Positions 1 through 6,189 of a DNA stretch of 6,189 nucleotides are shown in pieces (within the stretch, counting starts at the first letter, position 1; each line of letters starts with the position of its first letter). Source of the stretch: Bacteroidales bacterium. Its GTDB lineage: Bacteria; Bacteroidota; Bacteroidia; Bacteroidales; WCHB1-69. The position numbers and the translations under genes were made by a program. Location: positions 1 through 6,189 of the forward strand of contig JAIRTU010000057.1 in the NCBI GenBank assembly GCA_031254735.1, written 5' to 3'. The notes beneath the pieces were generated by a model. That model was given only the letters and a program-made list of their open reading frames with translations. It did no database searches and was not told the DNA's origin.

Positions 1-280
1 GAAGCCTTTCATTAAAATGATCGTGCAATCTTTCTTTTAAGAACGATACGAAAGCAGTGAATAACGAAGAGTAAACAGCAACACATTAACGAAGCGAGAT
101 AGATATTTTGAGGTAAAAACAACAAAATTTTCAGATAAAAATGACAAAAGAAAAAGCAACACAAACAAAGCATCTTGACCTTTTGAAGAGGCGAAAAAGC
201 ATGCAAAAAGCCGCTTACAAGGCATCTGAATGCGGAAAAATATTTTTTCAATTTTACTTGCATATCTCAAAAAAAGGTGT

Positions 281-320
<40 letters not shown>

Positions 321-357
321 CTCGCGCGTAATGTATACTTTTTTTCATACAAAACAC

Positions 358-393
358 AAGACCTTTTCTTCTTTTTCATAGAAAAGGTTTTTT
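358..393 (+). terminator. Rho-independent terminator-like hairpin
   Basis: ACCTTTTC (361-368) pairs perfectly with GAAAAGGT (381-388) around a 12-nt loop. The stem can be extended outward by a G-U and two A-U pairs (358-360 with 389-391). The 3' arm runs straight into a T6 tract (388-393) on the + strand. The stem is AT-rich, with only four G-C pairs, so it may be weak. No upstream + strand gene is visible within the window for it to serve. It could end a transcript entering from the left or a small RNA from 1-360. It separates the AC tract from the HTH gene. Confidence 0.45.
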
Positions 394-438
394 GGTCTGT
401 TTGCTTTAAAAACATGACTCCTCTTTGTACATATATAT

Positions 439-451
439 ACGGAACGCAAGC
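439..451 (+). repeat. Left arm of 13-bp inverted repeat flanking HTH gene
   Basis: ACGGAACGCAAGC here is the reverse complement of positions 840-852 at 12 of 13 positions, with a perfect 10-bp core (442-451 against 840-849). The two arms bracket the HTH gene, about 400 bp apart end to end. No target-site duplication is visible outside the arms and no transposase is present. Confidence 0.5.
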
Positions 452-499
452 ACAAAATGAAAATACAATAAAAAATATAATCAAAAATTAATTTATATC

Positions 500-832
500 A
501 TGGAAACCAATTACAGTGCAACAGAAAACAAAGAACAGACTCAAATAGTAGACAACAACATGAAAGAAATTCCTATTGGAGAAATAGTTTGTAACAGAAT
601 GAAATACGAAGGGCGATCGAAAAAATGGCTGGCAAGAAAGCTTGGTTATAGCAAAGATCGCTTATATCGAGCACTTAAAAGAGAGTATATGAGTACGGAA
701 GTATTACTGCAAATTTCCATTGCTATGGATCATGACTTTTTTTCATATCTAACAGAGTATTATAATAATAAAAAGAGAGAAACAGCTCAAACAAATGAGG
801 AAAACACTCCTCCGTCTACTCTTTCACAATAG
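500..832 (+). CDS. Small XRE-like helix-turn-helix DNA-binding protein
   Basis: This encodes a 110-residue protein. Residues about 25-85 match a kind of small HTH protein common in Bacteroidales: an IGEIV-type first helix, then GRSKKWLARKLGYSKDRLYR (residues 38-57) as the turn and recognition helices, then LLQISIAMDHDFFSYL (69-84), close to the usual LLxRISxALNHDFF ending. The first 20 residues are polar and probably disordered, and Met21 (ATG at 560) is a possible alternative start. ATG 500 is preferred because it gives the longest frame; an in-frame TGA at 458-460 rules out a longer protein. The C-terminal tail (90-110) is polar. There is no sensor or effector domain, so target and signal are unknown. 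It is probably a cytoplasmic transcription regulator, transcribed separately from guaB because a hairpin and a promoter lie between them. Confidence 0.8.
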   Translation: METNYSATENKEQTQIVDNNMKEIPIGEIVCNRMKYEGRSKKWLARKLGYSKDRLYRALKREYMSTEVLLQISIAMDHDFFSYLTEYYNNKKRETAQTNEENTPPSTLSQ

Positions 833-839
833 ATTGTGG

Positions 840-852
840 GCTTGCGTTCTGT
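840..852 (-). repeat. Right arm of 13-bp inverted repeat flanking HTH gene
   Basis: GCTTGCGTTCTGT matches the reverse complement of 439-451 at 12 of 13 positions. It starts 8 nt after the stop codon of the HTH gene and runs into a T7 tract (852-858). It could be a remnant terminal repeat, a regulator binding site present twice, or coincidence. Confidence 0.5.
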
Positions 853-878
853 TTTTTTCGCTTTTTTGTTGAGTTTCT

Positions 879-900
879 CGTTGTTGCTGAAGCGACAACG
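879..900 (+). terminator. Hairpin after HTH gene, possible terminator
   Basis: CGTTGTTGC (879-887) pairs with GCGACAACG (892-900) around a TGAA loop, giving a nine-pair stem with one G-U wobble. It is the strongest hairpin in the 833-999 gap. The sequence after it is T-rich but interrupted (TAAGATTTCTTTGGTTTT), so termination is plausible but not certain. It lies 46 nt past the HTH stop and well upstream of the guaB promoter, which fits ending the HTH transcript. Confidence 0.4.
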
Positions 901-918
901 TAAGATTTCTTTGGTTTT

Positions 919-930
919 GAAAATATTTTC
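919..930. promoter_or_regulatory. 12-bp perfect palindrome upstream of guaB promoter
   Basis: GAAAATATTTTC is a perfect palindrome about 36 nt upstream of the guaB -7 element. It could be a dimeric regulator site. AT-rich palindromes of this length also arise by chance, and no second copy was found, so the regulatory reading is weak. Confidence 0.2.
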
Positions 931-941
931 CTTGAAAACGC

Positions 942-973
942 TGTTAAACAGATAATAAAAAATGCTATCTTTG
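942..973 (+). promoter_or_regulatory. Bacteroidetes-type guaB promoter
   Basis: TATCTTTG at 966-973 is a perfect match to the Bacteroidetes -7 consensus TAnnTTTG. The -33 element, ideally TTTG about 20 nt upstream, is represented only by a weak TGTT at 942-945 with a 20-nt spacer. Transcription would start near 978-981, giving a 5' leader of about 20 nt before the guaB ATG at 1000. No riboswitch fits in so short a leader. Confidence 0.65.
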
Positions 974-989
974 CACTTCATTATGTTTC

Positions 990-997
990 AGGAGAGG
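990..997 (+). promoter_or_regulatory. guaB ribosome binding site
   Basis: AGGAGAGG lies just before the ATG at 1000, with GGAG (991-994) five nt from the start codon. This is a clear Shine-Dalgarno sequence. Bacteroidota genes often lack one, and the downstream genes of this window show only A-rich leaders. Confidence 0.6.
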
Positions 998-999
998 AT

Positions 1000-2478
1000 A
1001 TGAACAAATTATTTGAGTTTGAGCAGGAAAAGTTTGTCGATGAGGGATATACCTACGATGATGTATTATTAGTTCCGGCATACAGCGAAGTATTGCCGCG
1101 CGAAGTTGATCTTTCAACCTTTTTTACAAGGAATATAAGTTTGAATATTCCTGTTGTCTCGGCGGCTATGGATACCGTTACCGAGTCGAAATTGGCGATT
1201 GCCATTGCACAGGAGGGCGGCATTGGGGTGATACATAAAAATATGTCTATCGAAGCCCAAGCCATAGAGGTAAAAAAAGTAAAACGTGCCGAAAACGGCA
1301 TGATAATCAACCCTGTTACCATCGATCACAATGCGGTTGTGGGCGAGGCTCTTGCTTTGATGAAAGATTATCATATTGGCGGGATTCCTGTGGTGGACAG
1401 CGAAAACAAGTTGAAAGGCATCGTAACCAATCGGGATTTGCGTTTCGAGCGACAACTCACTCGCCCGATTAAAGAAATAATGACCCAAAAAGTCATCACT
1501 ATTTCTGAGTTTAGCAATTTTGAAAAGGCAGCTGATATTTTGAAAGAACACAAGATAGAGAAATTGCCTGTGGTCGATAAAGAGAATTGTGTTATCGGGC
1601 TAATCACATACAAAGATATTCTCAAAATAAAACAACGTCCCAACGCCTGTAAAGATTCTATGGGCAGGTTGCGGGTAGCGGCGGCAGTGGGAACGGCTGC
1701 CGACACCATGGACAGAGTAGACGCATTATTTAAGGCAGGCGTTGACGCTATCGCTTTGGATACGGCTCACGGACACTCAAAAGGCGTTATGGAGATGGGG
1801 AAAAGAATCAAACAGAAATACCCCGAATTAGAGTTGATCATCGGAAACATCGTTACGCCGCAAGCCGCCAAAGATTTGGTAAAAGTGGGTGCAGATGCGG
1901 TAAAGGTGGGCATAGGGCCCGGCTCTATTTGCACCACACGCATTATTGCGGGCGTGGGCTTTCCTCAATTGGCGGCTGTGTATGCCATTGCAAAAGCCTT
2001 GCGCGGTTCGGGCGTTCCTGTAATTGCCGATGGCGGTATCCGTTATTCGGGTGATATTGTAAAAGCGTTGGCGGCAGGGGCTTCAACGATTATGGCAGGC
2101 TCTTTGTTTGCGGGATTGGACGAATCGCCGGGCGAAGCCATTATTTTTGAAGGAAGAAAATATAAGGCATATCGCGGAATGGGTTCTTTGGACGCCATGC
2201 AACAAGGCTCGAAAGACCGTTATTTTCAGGAAGATGAAGACAGTGTGGAAAAGCTTGTCCCGGAGGGCATTGTGGGACGAGTTCCGTACAAAGGCAGTCT
2301 TTCGGAGATTTTGCACCAGATGATAGGCGGGTTGCGTTCCGGCATGGGATACACCGGCTCGAAAGATATTACGGAATTGCAAAAAGCTCGTTTTGTGAAG
2401 ATTACAAGTGCGGGCGTTGTGGAAAATCACCCGCATGATGTTACCATTACTCGCGAAGCACCAAATTATTCAAGATAA
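1000..2478 (+). CDS. guaB: Inosine-5'-monophosphate dehydrogenase (IMPDH)
   Basis: This cytoplasmic enzyme oxidises IMP to XMP with NAD+, the committed step of GMP synthesis. The 492-residue length is typical of bacterial IMPDH. The catalytic loop GPGSICTTR (306-314) carries nucleophile Cys311 and Thr313. The IMP-phosphate region DGGIRYSGD starts at Asp344. ALDTAHGHS (252-260) holds the NAD-site Asp254. The mobile flap GSKDRYFQ (403-410) supplies Arg407 and Tyr408, and GLRSGMGYTG (444-453) completes the active site. Two CBS domains (about 100-150 and 158-212), the usual nucleotide-sensing module, interrupt the barrel. The start is fixed by the Shine-Dalgarno site and the -7 promoter element just upstream. 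All key residues are present and nothing looks broken. The gene begins the tandem run of + strand genes. Confidence 0.98.
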   Translation: MNKLFEFEQEKFVDEGYTYDDVLLVPAYSEVLPREVDLSTFFTRNISLNIPVVSAAMDTVTESKLAIAIAQEGGIGVIHKNMSIEAQAIEVKKVKRAENGMIINPVTIDHNAVVGEALALMKDYHIGGIPVVDSENKLKGIVTNRDLRFERQLTRPIKEIMTQKVITISEFSNFEKAADILKEHKIEKLPVVDKENCVIGLITYKDILKIKQRPNACKDSMGRLRVAAAVGTAADTMDRVDALFKAGVDAIALDTAHGHSKGVMEMGKRIKQKYPELELIIGNIVTPQAAKDLVKVGADAVKVGIGPGSICTTRIIAGVGFPQLAAVYAIAKALRGSGVPVIADGGIRYSGDIVKALAAGASTIMAGSLFAGLDESPGEAIIFEGRKYKAYRGMGSLDAMQQGSKDRYFQEDEDSVEKLVPEGIVGRVPYKGSLSEILHQMIGGLRSGMGYTGSKDITELQKARFVKITSAGVVENHPHDVTITREAPNYSR

Positions 2479-2550
2479 AATATGATTTTTTTAGACAGTA
2501 AATATAAATTAAACAATTAACATAAATTAAAAATTAGATATTATATTGGT
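2479..2550. other. Extremely AT-rich guaB-PPIase spacer
   Basis: Only 9 of these 72 bases are G or C. It holds two copies of ATAAATTAAA (2504-2513 and 2522-2531) spaced 18 nt apart. There is no clear terminator hairpin and no TAnnTTTG motif, so read-through from guaB is possible. The A-rich sequence before the ATG at 2551 fits SD-independent initiation as seen in Bacteroidota. Confidence 0.5.
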
Positions 2551-4572
2551 ATGAAAATAATTGCAAAAAACTTGTTAGCAGGATTTATTTGTATGATCTC
2601 TTTCGTTTCTTATGCTCAAACCGACGATCCTGTCGTGATGAAATTGGGAAAGGAAAACATTAAGTTGTCGGATTTTATCAATACGTATTCCAAGAATAAC
2701 GATTTGAAAAAAACCACTTCGCAAGAACTTCGTGATTATATAGATTTATATGTAAATTTCCGTTTAAAATATGCGGAAGCCGAAGCGTTGCGATTGGATA
2801 CTATCAAAGTTTTGCAGGAAGAACTCTCGCTCTACCGCAAACAGGCGGCTGAAAAATATCTTACCGACAAAGAAGTGAGCGATAAATTGGTGAACGAAGC
2901 CGAAGAACGTATGCAATGGGATATTCGTGCGAGCCATTTGTTGAAACAGGTATATCTGGACGCTCTCCCTGCCGATACGCTGAAAGCATACAACGAGGTT
3001 ATGAAACTCCGCAGTCGGATATTGAAAGGCGAACCGTTTTCTGCGGTAGCAGCGGCAGAATCGGACGACCGATCGGCACAAGACCAAAAATCGGCGGGAG
3101 GAGAAATTATCCGCAAAGGAAACGGAGGCGATTTGGGTTATTTTACGGTTTTCGATTTGATTTATTCTTTTGAAACGGGGGCGTTTAAAACTCCTGTCGG
3201 AAACATTTCAATGCCGGTACGTTCGGAGTACGGCTATCATCTGATTTATGTTCAGGACAAAAAACCTGCTTTGGGAAAGATAAAAGCAACACAATTGTTT
3301 TTTCCTTTCAACAACAATCAAAATTTAACTCCGTCGGAGAAAGCACAAAATGCGGCAGACGTTGAGAAAAAAGCCAAAGAAGCGTATGAAGAGCTGACAA
3401 AAGGCATGTCGTTGGAAGATGCCGCCGAAAAATATTTGGGTTCAAACGAAAAACCCGGCAATCTGCATTTGTTTGGCTGCAATAAGTATGAGGGGGATTT
3501 TATAAACGGATTTTACGGTTTGAAAACAGGCGAGATCAGCAAACCTGTCAAAACGGCTGTGGGCTGGCATATTGTCCGAATTGACGAGGCAAACCCTGTG
3601 GTTTTAGATGAACAGACACGCAGTTATGTGAAAAACAGAATCTTGCGAGATTCGCGATCCGACAAAAGCAGAGACGCATTTATCGAGCGGGTGAAGAAAG
3701 AAAATAATTTCAAAGAAGCCCCTGCGGATAAGAAAACGAAAAAAACGCCATTGGAAGATTTTTACGCTGTGGTCGATACCTCTATCACGGCGGGAACGTG
3801 GACAAGAGATAAAGCCGAAAACCTGAACAAAATCATGTTTACTTTTGCGGAAAAAAATTATACGCAACAGGATTTTGCCAATTATCTGCAAGATAATCAG
3901 TTTAGAGGGGCAAAAGACGTGGACACGAAAATATTGGTAAATCTTTCCTATAAACAGTTTGTCGACTATACGGTGGTTGCCTACGAAGACGCATTATTGG
4001 AACAGAAATATCCCGAATTTGCTTCTCTGATGAAAGAATACAAAGAAGGCATTCTTTTATACGAATTGAACGAGCAAAAAGTATGGAAAAGAGCCGAAAT
4101 AGATACGATAGGGTTAAATGCTTATTATCAAACTATTAAGCAAGATTATTTGTATCCTGTGCGTCTGGAAACCGAATATTTTCGCAGTGTGGACGGAACA
4201 ATTACCGCAAAAGCCGCTTCCATGCTGAAAAAAGGCATTCCGACCGAAAAACTGCTTGCCAAGTTGAACAAGAAAAACGTTAACTTGCTCGTTGATACGG
4301 TTGTTTTTTGGCAGGGACAAAATAAAGATTTCGACGCCACAGTAGATTGGTCGAAAATAAAAGAGGAAACCGTTTTTGTAAATACCGGCGAAAACGAATT
4401 GGCTCGCATAAAAAATGTGTTACCTCCTTCGCCCAAGCCTTTGTCGGAAGTGAAAGGTATGATTGTTTCTCTGTATCAAGATGTTTTGGAAAAACAATGG
4501 ATAGAAGACCTCCATAAGAACAACAGTATTTGGATTGATTATACTGTGATTTTATCCATTCTGAAAAAATAA
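2551..4572 (+). CDS. Periplasmic peptidyl-prolyl isomerase, two parvulin domains
   Basis: This 673-residue SurA/PpiD-like folding factor has a Sec signal peptide: basic start, hydrophobic core, likely cleavage after Ala22 (SYA|Q). The product should be periplasmic, probably helping outer-membrane proteins fold. Residues about 27-120 form a helical SurA-N-like chaperone region. Parvulin 1 (about 123-237) has IRASHLL with His129, GGDLGYF (192-198) and the closing YGYHLI with His230. Parvulin 2 (about 242-345) keeps the fold signature LKTGEISKPVKTAVGWHIV (324-342, His340), but its first conserved His is Gln248 (KATQLF) and its GGDLGWF-type motif is replaced by GNLHLFG, so it may bind without catalysing. 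A Lys-rich linker (393-399) leads to a C-terminal half (400-673) of no domain I can name, though it resembles the tails of other Bacteroidales PPIases. The next gene starts 1 nt after the stop. Confidence 0.92.
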   Translation: MKIIAKNLLAGFICMISFVSYAQTDDPVVMKLGKENIKLSDFINTYSKNNDLKKTTSQELRDYIDLYVNFRLKYAEAEALRLDTIKVLQEELSLYRKQAAEKYLTDKEVSDKLVNEAEERMQWDIRASHLLKQVYLDALPADTLKAYNEVMKLRSRILKGEPFSAVAAAESDDRSAQDQKSAGGEIIRKGNGGDLGYFTVFDLIYSFETGAFKTPVGNISMPVRSEYGYHLIYVQDKKPALGKIKATQLFFPFNNNQNLTPSEKAQNAADVEKKAKEAYEELTKGMSLEDAAEKYLGSNEKPGNLHLFGCNKYEGDFINGFYGLKTGEISKPVKTAVGWHIVRIDEANPVVLDEQTRSYVKNRILRDSRSDKSRDAFIERVKKENNFKEAPADKKTKKTPLEDFYAVVDTSITAGTWTRDKAENLNKIMFTFAEKNYTQQDFANYLQDNQFRGAKDVDTKILVNLSYKQFVDYTVVAYEDALLEQKYPEFASLMKEYKEGILLYELNEQKVWKRAEIDTIGLNAYYQTIKQDYLYPVRLETEYFRSVDGTITAKAASMLKKGIPTEKLLAKLNKKNVNLLVDTVVFWQGQNKDFDATVDWSKIKEETVFVNTGENELARIKNVLPPSPKPLSEVKGMIVSLYQDVLEKQWIEDLHKNNSIWIDYTVILSILKK

Positions 4573-4573
4573 T

Positions 4574-5416
4574 ATGCGTATTCCCGTTTTTATCAAATCC
4601 ATATTGTTGGGCAGTGTTGCGTGTCTGTTGACAAATTGCAACAGAAGTACGGAAGATGTTGTGGTAGAAGTATATAATCGCCAATTGACCCGCGAAGACC
4701 TGCAAAAAATGATTCCCGCTTTCGACCCAAACAGCGACAGTGTGATGGTGCGGCAGGAATATATCGATGCGTGGATTGCTCGGCAAGCCCTGTTGCAAGA
4801 GGCTGAAAATTATCTTTCGCCGAAAGAAAAAAAGTTCGAGAAAGAAGTGGAAGAATACCGCCAATCGCTTGTGATACATGCCTACGAGAAAAAACGGACA
4901 GAACAACTCTTAGACAAAAACGTTGCGGAAGAAGAAATAAATCGCTATTACGAGCAGCACAAAAGCAATTTCAGGTTGCGGCAGCCTATTATCAAAATCA
5001 ATTATTTGAAGTTCCCTTTCGATTCGCCCATTATCAAATCGGCAAAGCCGCTGCTTTTCACGTTTGAACGTTCTGAGAGCGAATTAAATAAATTGGAAAG
5101 CCTTGTCAGCGGGCATGCAACCAATATTTATCTGTCTGACGATTGGCTGCTGTTTGAAGATATTTTGAAAGAAATTCCTCTTGACAAAGAAAAATCACCG
5201 TCCAAAGGACAGACTTTTGAAATATCCGACAGCGTGAATACCTATCTTGTGCAAATTTTAGACTTTCAAATAAATGAAGGATATTCTCCCATAAACATTG
5301 AAAGAGAGAATATTATCTACACCGTTTTGCAGGATCGCCGCATGAAAATACTCCTTGACTTGCGGGAAGATGCGGTGAAAAAAGCAAAAGAAACAGGAGA
5401 AGTGTTGTCATATTGA
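4574..5416 (+). CDS. SurA-like periplasmic chaperone, putative lipoprotein, degenerate parvulin
   Basis: This 280-residue protein pairs with the preceding isomerase; the two are 1 nt apart and likely translationally coupled. The N-terminus is a signal sequence with LLTNC (18-22); Cys22 is the probable lipidation site, although Asn at -1 is unusual. Cys17 (SVAC) is a weaker alternative. Residues about 29-130 resemble the SurA N-terminal helical chaperone region: [13 protein letters not shown], then helices with [13 protein letters not shown] (66-78) and [12 protein letters not shown] (119-130). From about 131 to 235 the fold resembles a parvulin domain, but the conserved His, the GGDLG motif and the closing GWH are all absent. 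It is therefore probably a chaperone or scaffold without isomerase activity, although databases are likely to label it peptidyl-prolyl isomerase. A basic helical tail ends the protein. Confidence 0.8.
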   Translation: MRIPVFIKSILLGSVACLLTNCNRSTEDVVVEVYNRQLTREDLQKMIPAFDPNSDSVMVRQEYIDAWIARQALLQEAENYLSPKEKKFEKEVEEYRQSLVIHAYEKKRTEQLLDKNVAEEEINRYYEQHKSNFRLRQPIIKINYLKFPFDSPIIKSAKPLLFTFERSESELNKLESLVSGHATNIYLSDDWLLFEDILKEIPLDKEKSPSKGQTFEISDSVNTYLVQILDFQINEGYSPINIERENIIYTVLQDRRMKILLDLREDAVKKAKETGEVLSY

Positions 5417-5427
5417 GCTTGGGAAAA

Positions 5428-5679
5428 ATGAAAATATGTTCTTATATATATAAAGGTATATGTTTTGTGTTTTCCAAGCTGTTTATTTTTCTGATACGTT
5501 TTTATCAATTATGTATCTCTCCGCTTTTTCCGTCAACCTGCCGTTTTGTGCCTACCTGCTCGACCTACGGACTGGAAGCCATTCGGAAATATGGAGCATT
5601 CAAAGGCGGCTGGCTGGCGTTGAAACGCATTTTGTCGTGTAACCCCTGGGGAAAAAGCGGATACGATCCGCTGCCCTGA
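5428..5679 (+). CDS. yidD: Membrane protein insertion efficiency factor YidD
   Basis: This 83-residue protein is of the usual YidD size. The family is a small inner-membrane-associated factor that assists YidC/Sec-dependent membrane protein insertion. The signature is clear: [20 protein letters not shown] (26-45), then the [19 protein letters not shown] block (49-67), then the [13 protein letters not shown] ending (71-83). Conserved Cys38, Cys44 and Cys71 are present. The N-terminal 25 residues form a hydrophobic, probably membrane-lying helix. ATG 5428 is chosen, 11 nt after the preceding stop. A TTG at 5413, overlapping that stop (TTGA), would add five residues and is a possible coupled start. 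YidD is usually found next to rnpA and yidC; neither is visible here. Confidence 0.95.
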   Translation: MKICSYIYKGICFVFSKLFIFLIRFYQLCISPLFPSTCRFVPTCSTYGLEAIRKYGAFKGGWLALKRILSCNPWGKSGYDPLP

Positions 5680-5692
5680 ACAAAATCGCCCT

Positions 5693-6189
5693 ATGAACGG
5701 AGACCCGAAACTGTATCAACTTTTGGACGAGCTTTCGATTGAATTTCAATATATTGAACACCCGCCCGCCCCAACAATAGAAATCGCAAAGCAATATTGG
5801 AAAGGATATGATGCCAAACATTGCAAAAATCTCTTTTTCCGAAACCATAAAGGCAACAAACATTTTTTGGTCTTGCTCGATTGCGACCGAAACATGAATA
5901 TACACAGCCTCGAAAAAATCCTCAAACAGGGAAAACTCAGTTTCGCCTCCGAACATCGCCTGATGAAATATTTGGGACTTACTCCCGGCTCGGTTACACC
6001 CTTCGGACTGATAAACGACAGCGAACATCATGTGCATGTCTTTTTGGATAAGACGTTGCAACAATCTGATACTTTGAGTTTTCATCCTTGCATCAACACC
6101 GCTTCGCTAATAATCAAACGCCACGACCTTCTCCGTTTTTTAGATCATTGCCAAAATTCATACGAATGGGTAGCGTTGTACCTCGATGA
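5693..6189 (+). CDS. Prolyl-tRNA editing deacylase (YbaK/ProX-type), 3' end cut by window
   Basis: This is a trans-editing enzyme of the YbaK/PrdX/ProXp family, which hydrolyses mischarged tRNA(Pro), typically Ala-tRNA(Pro), in the cytoplasm to prevent proline-codon errors. The 165 complete codons in the window nearly match the usual length of 160-170, so only the last few residues and the stop should be missing. Visible family blocks are CKNLFFRN (44-51) with the conserved Lys45, LSFASEHRLMKYLGLTPGSV (82-101), the PFGLIND loop (103-109), HHVHVFLD (112-119) and LSFHPCINTASL (128-139). ATG 5693 lies 13 nt after the yidD stop, and no earlier ATG suits. The TGA at 6187-6189 is out of frame with this gene. 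The protein is often labelled prolyl-tRNA synthetase associated domain protein. It appears co-transcribed with yidD. Confidence 0.93.
   Translation, partial: MNGDPKLYQLLDELSIEFQYIEHPPAPTIEIAKQYWKGYDAKHCKNLFFRNHKGNKHFLVLLDCDRNMNIHSLEKILKQGKLSFASEHRLMKYLGLTPGSVTPFGLINDSEHHVHVFLDKTLQQSDTLSFHPCINTASLIIKRHDLLRFLDHCQNSYEWVALYLD

Noticed and set aside
825..838. CACAAT-AG-ATTGTG palindrome at the HTH stop as a terminator
   Set aside because: The stem is only about five pairs with a small loop, and the T7 tract begins 14 nt later, too far for a standard intrinsic terminator.
4280..4906. 208-codon minus-strand reading frame
   Set aside because: It lies antisense across the end of the isomerase gene and the start of the putative lipoprotein gene, both of which have clear family features. 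It is a shadow frame.
5600..6085. 161-codon minus-strand reading frame
   Set aside because: It is antisense to the prolyl-tRNA deacylase, whose conserved motifs fix the + strand as coding.
6187..6189. TGA at the end of the window as the stop of the last gene
   Set aside because: It is out of frame: the deacylase frame reads TAC CTC GAT and then GA at the edge. Family motifs stay in one frame throughout, so there is no sign of a frameshift and the true stop lies beyond the window.

Overview
The window looks like a chromosomal housekeeping segment from a member of the Bacteroidota, most likely the order Bacteroidales. The evidence is a perfect Bacteroidetes-type -7 promoter element (TAnnTTTG) in front of guaB, A-rich translation starts mostly without Shine-Dalgarno sequences, a small HTH protein of a type common in Bacteroidales, and a guaB gene followed by tandem parvulin-type chaperone/isomerase genes. 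Family and genus cannot be fixed from the sequence alone.

Layout. Positions 1-499 hold no gene I can support. They contain an 18-unit AC dinucleotide tract (283-318) in a wider Z-DNA-prone stretch, and a terminator-like hairpin with a T6 tract (358-393). A short HTH regulator lies at 500-832, flanked by a 13-bp imperfect inverted repeat (439-451 and 840-852). The gap 833-999 carries a hairpin, a 12-bp palindrome, and the guaB promoter and Shine-Dalgarno site. Then come, all on the + strand, guaB (1000-2478), a periplasmic two-parvulin peptidyl-prolyl isomerase (2551-4572), a SurA-like putative lipoprotein chaperone (4574-5416), yidD (5428-5679) and a prolyl-tRNA editing deacylase (5693 to the window end, with no stop reached in its frame).

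How the genes work together. The four genes from 2551 onward are separated by only 1, 11 and 13 nt and look like one transcription unit, possibly also read from the guaB promoter across a very AT-rich 72-nt gap. Three of the products concern envelope protein biogenesis: two periplasmic SurA/PpiC-type folding factors and a membrane-insertion helper. guaB (GMP synthesis) and the Ala-tRNA(Pro) deacylase (translation fidelity) are housekeeping neighbours.

I found no mobile element, CRISPR array, defence system or clearly new system. The least ordinary features are the long AC microsatellite and the inverted repeat bracketing the HTH gene, the degenerate second parvulin domain, the atypical lipobox, and the placement of yidD and the tRNA deacylase behind the chaperone pair.
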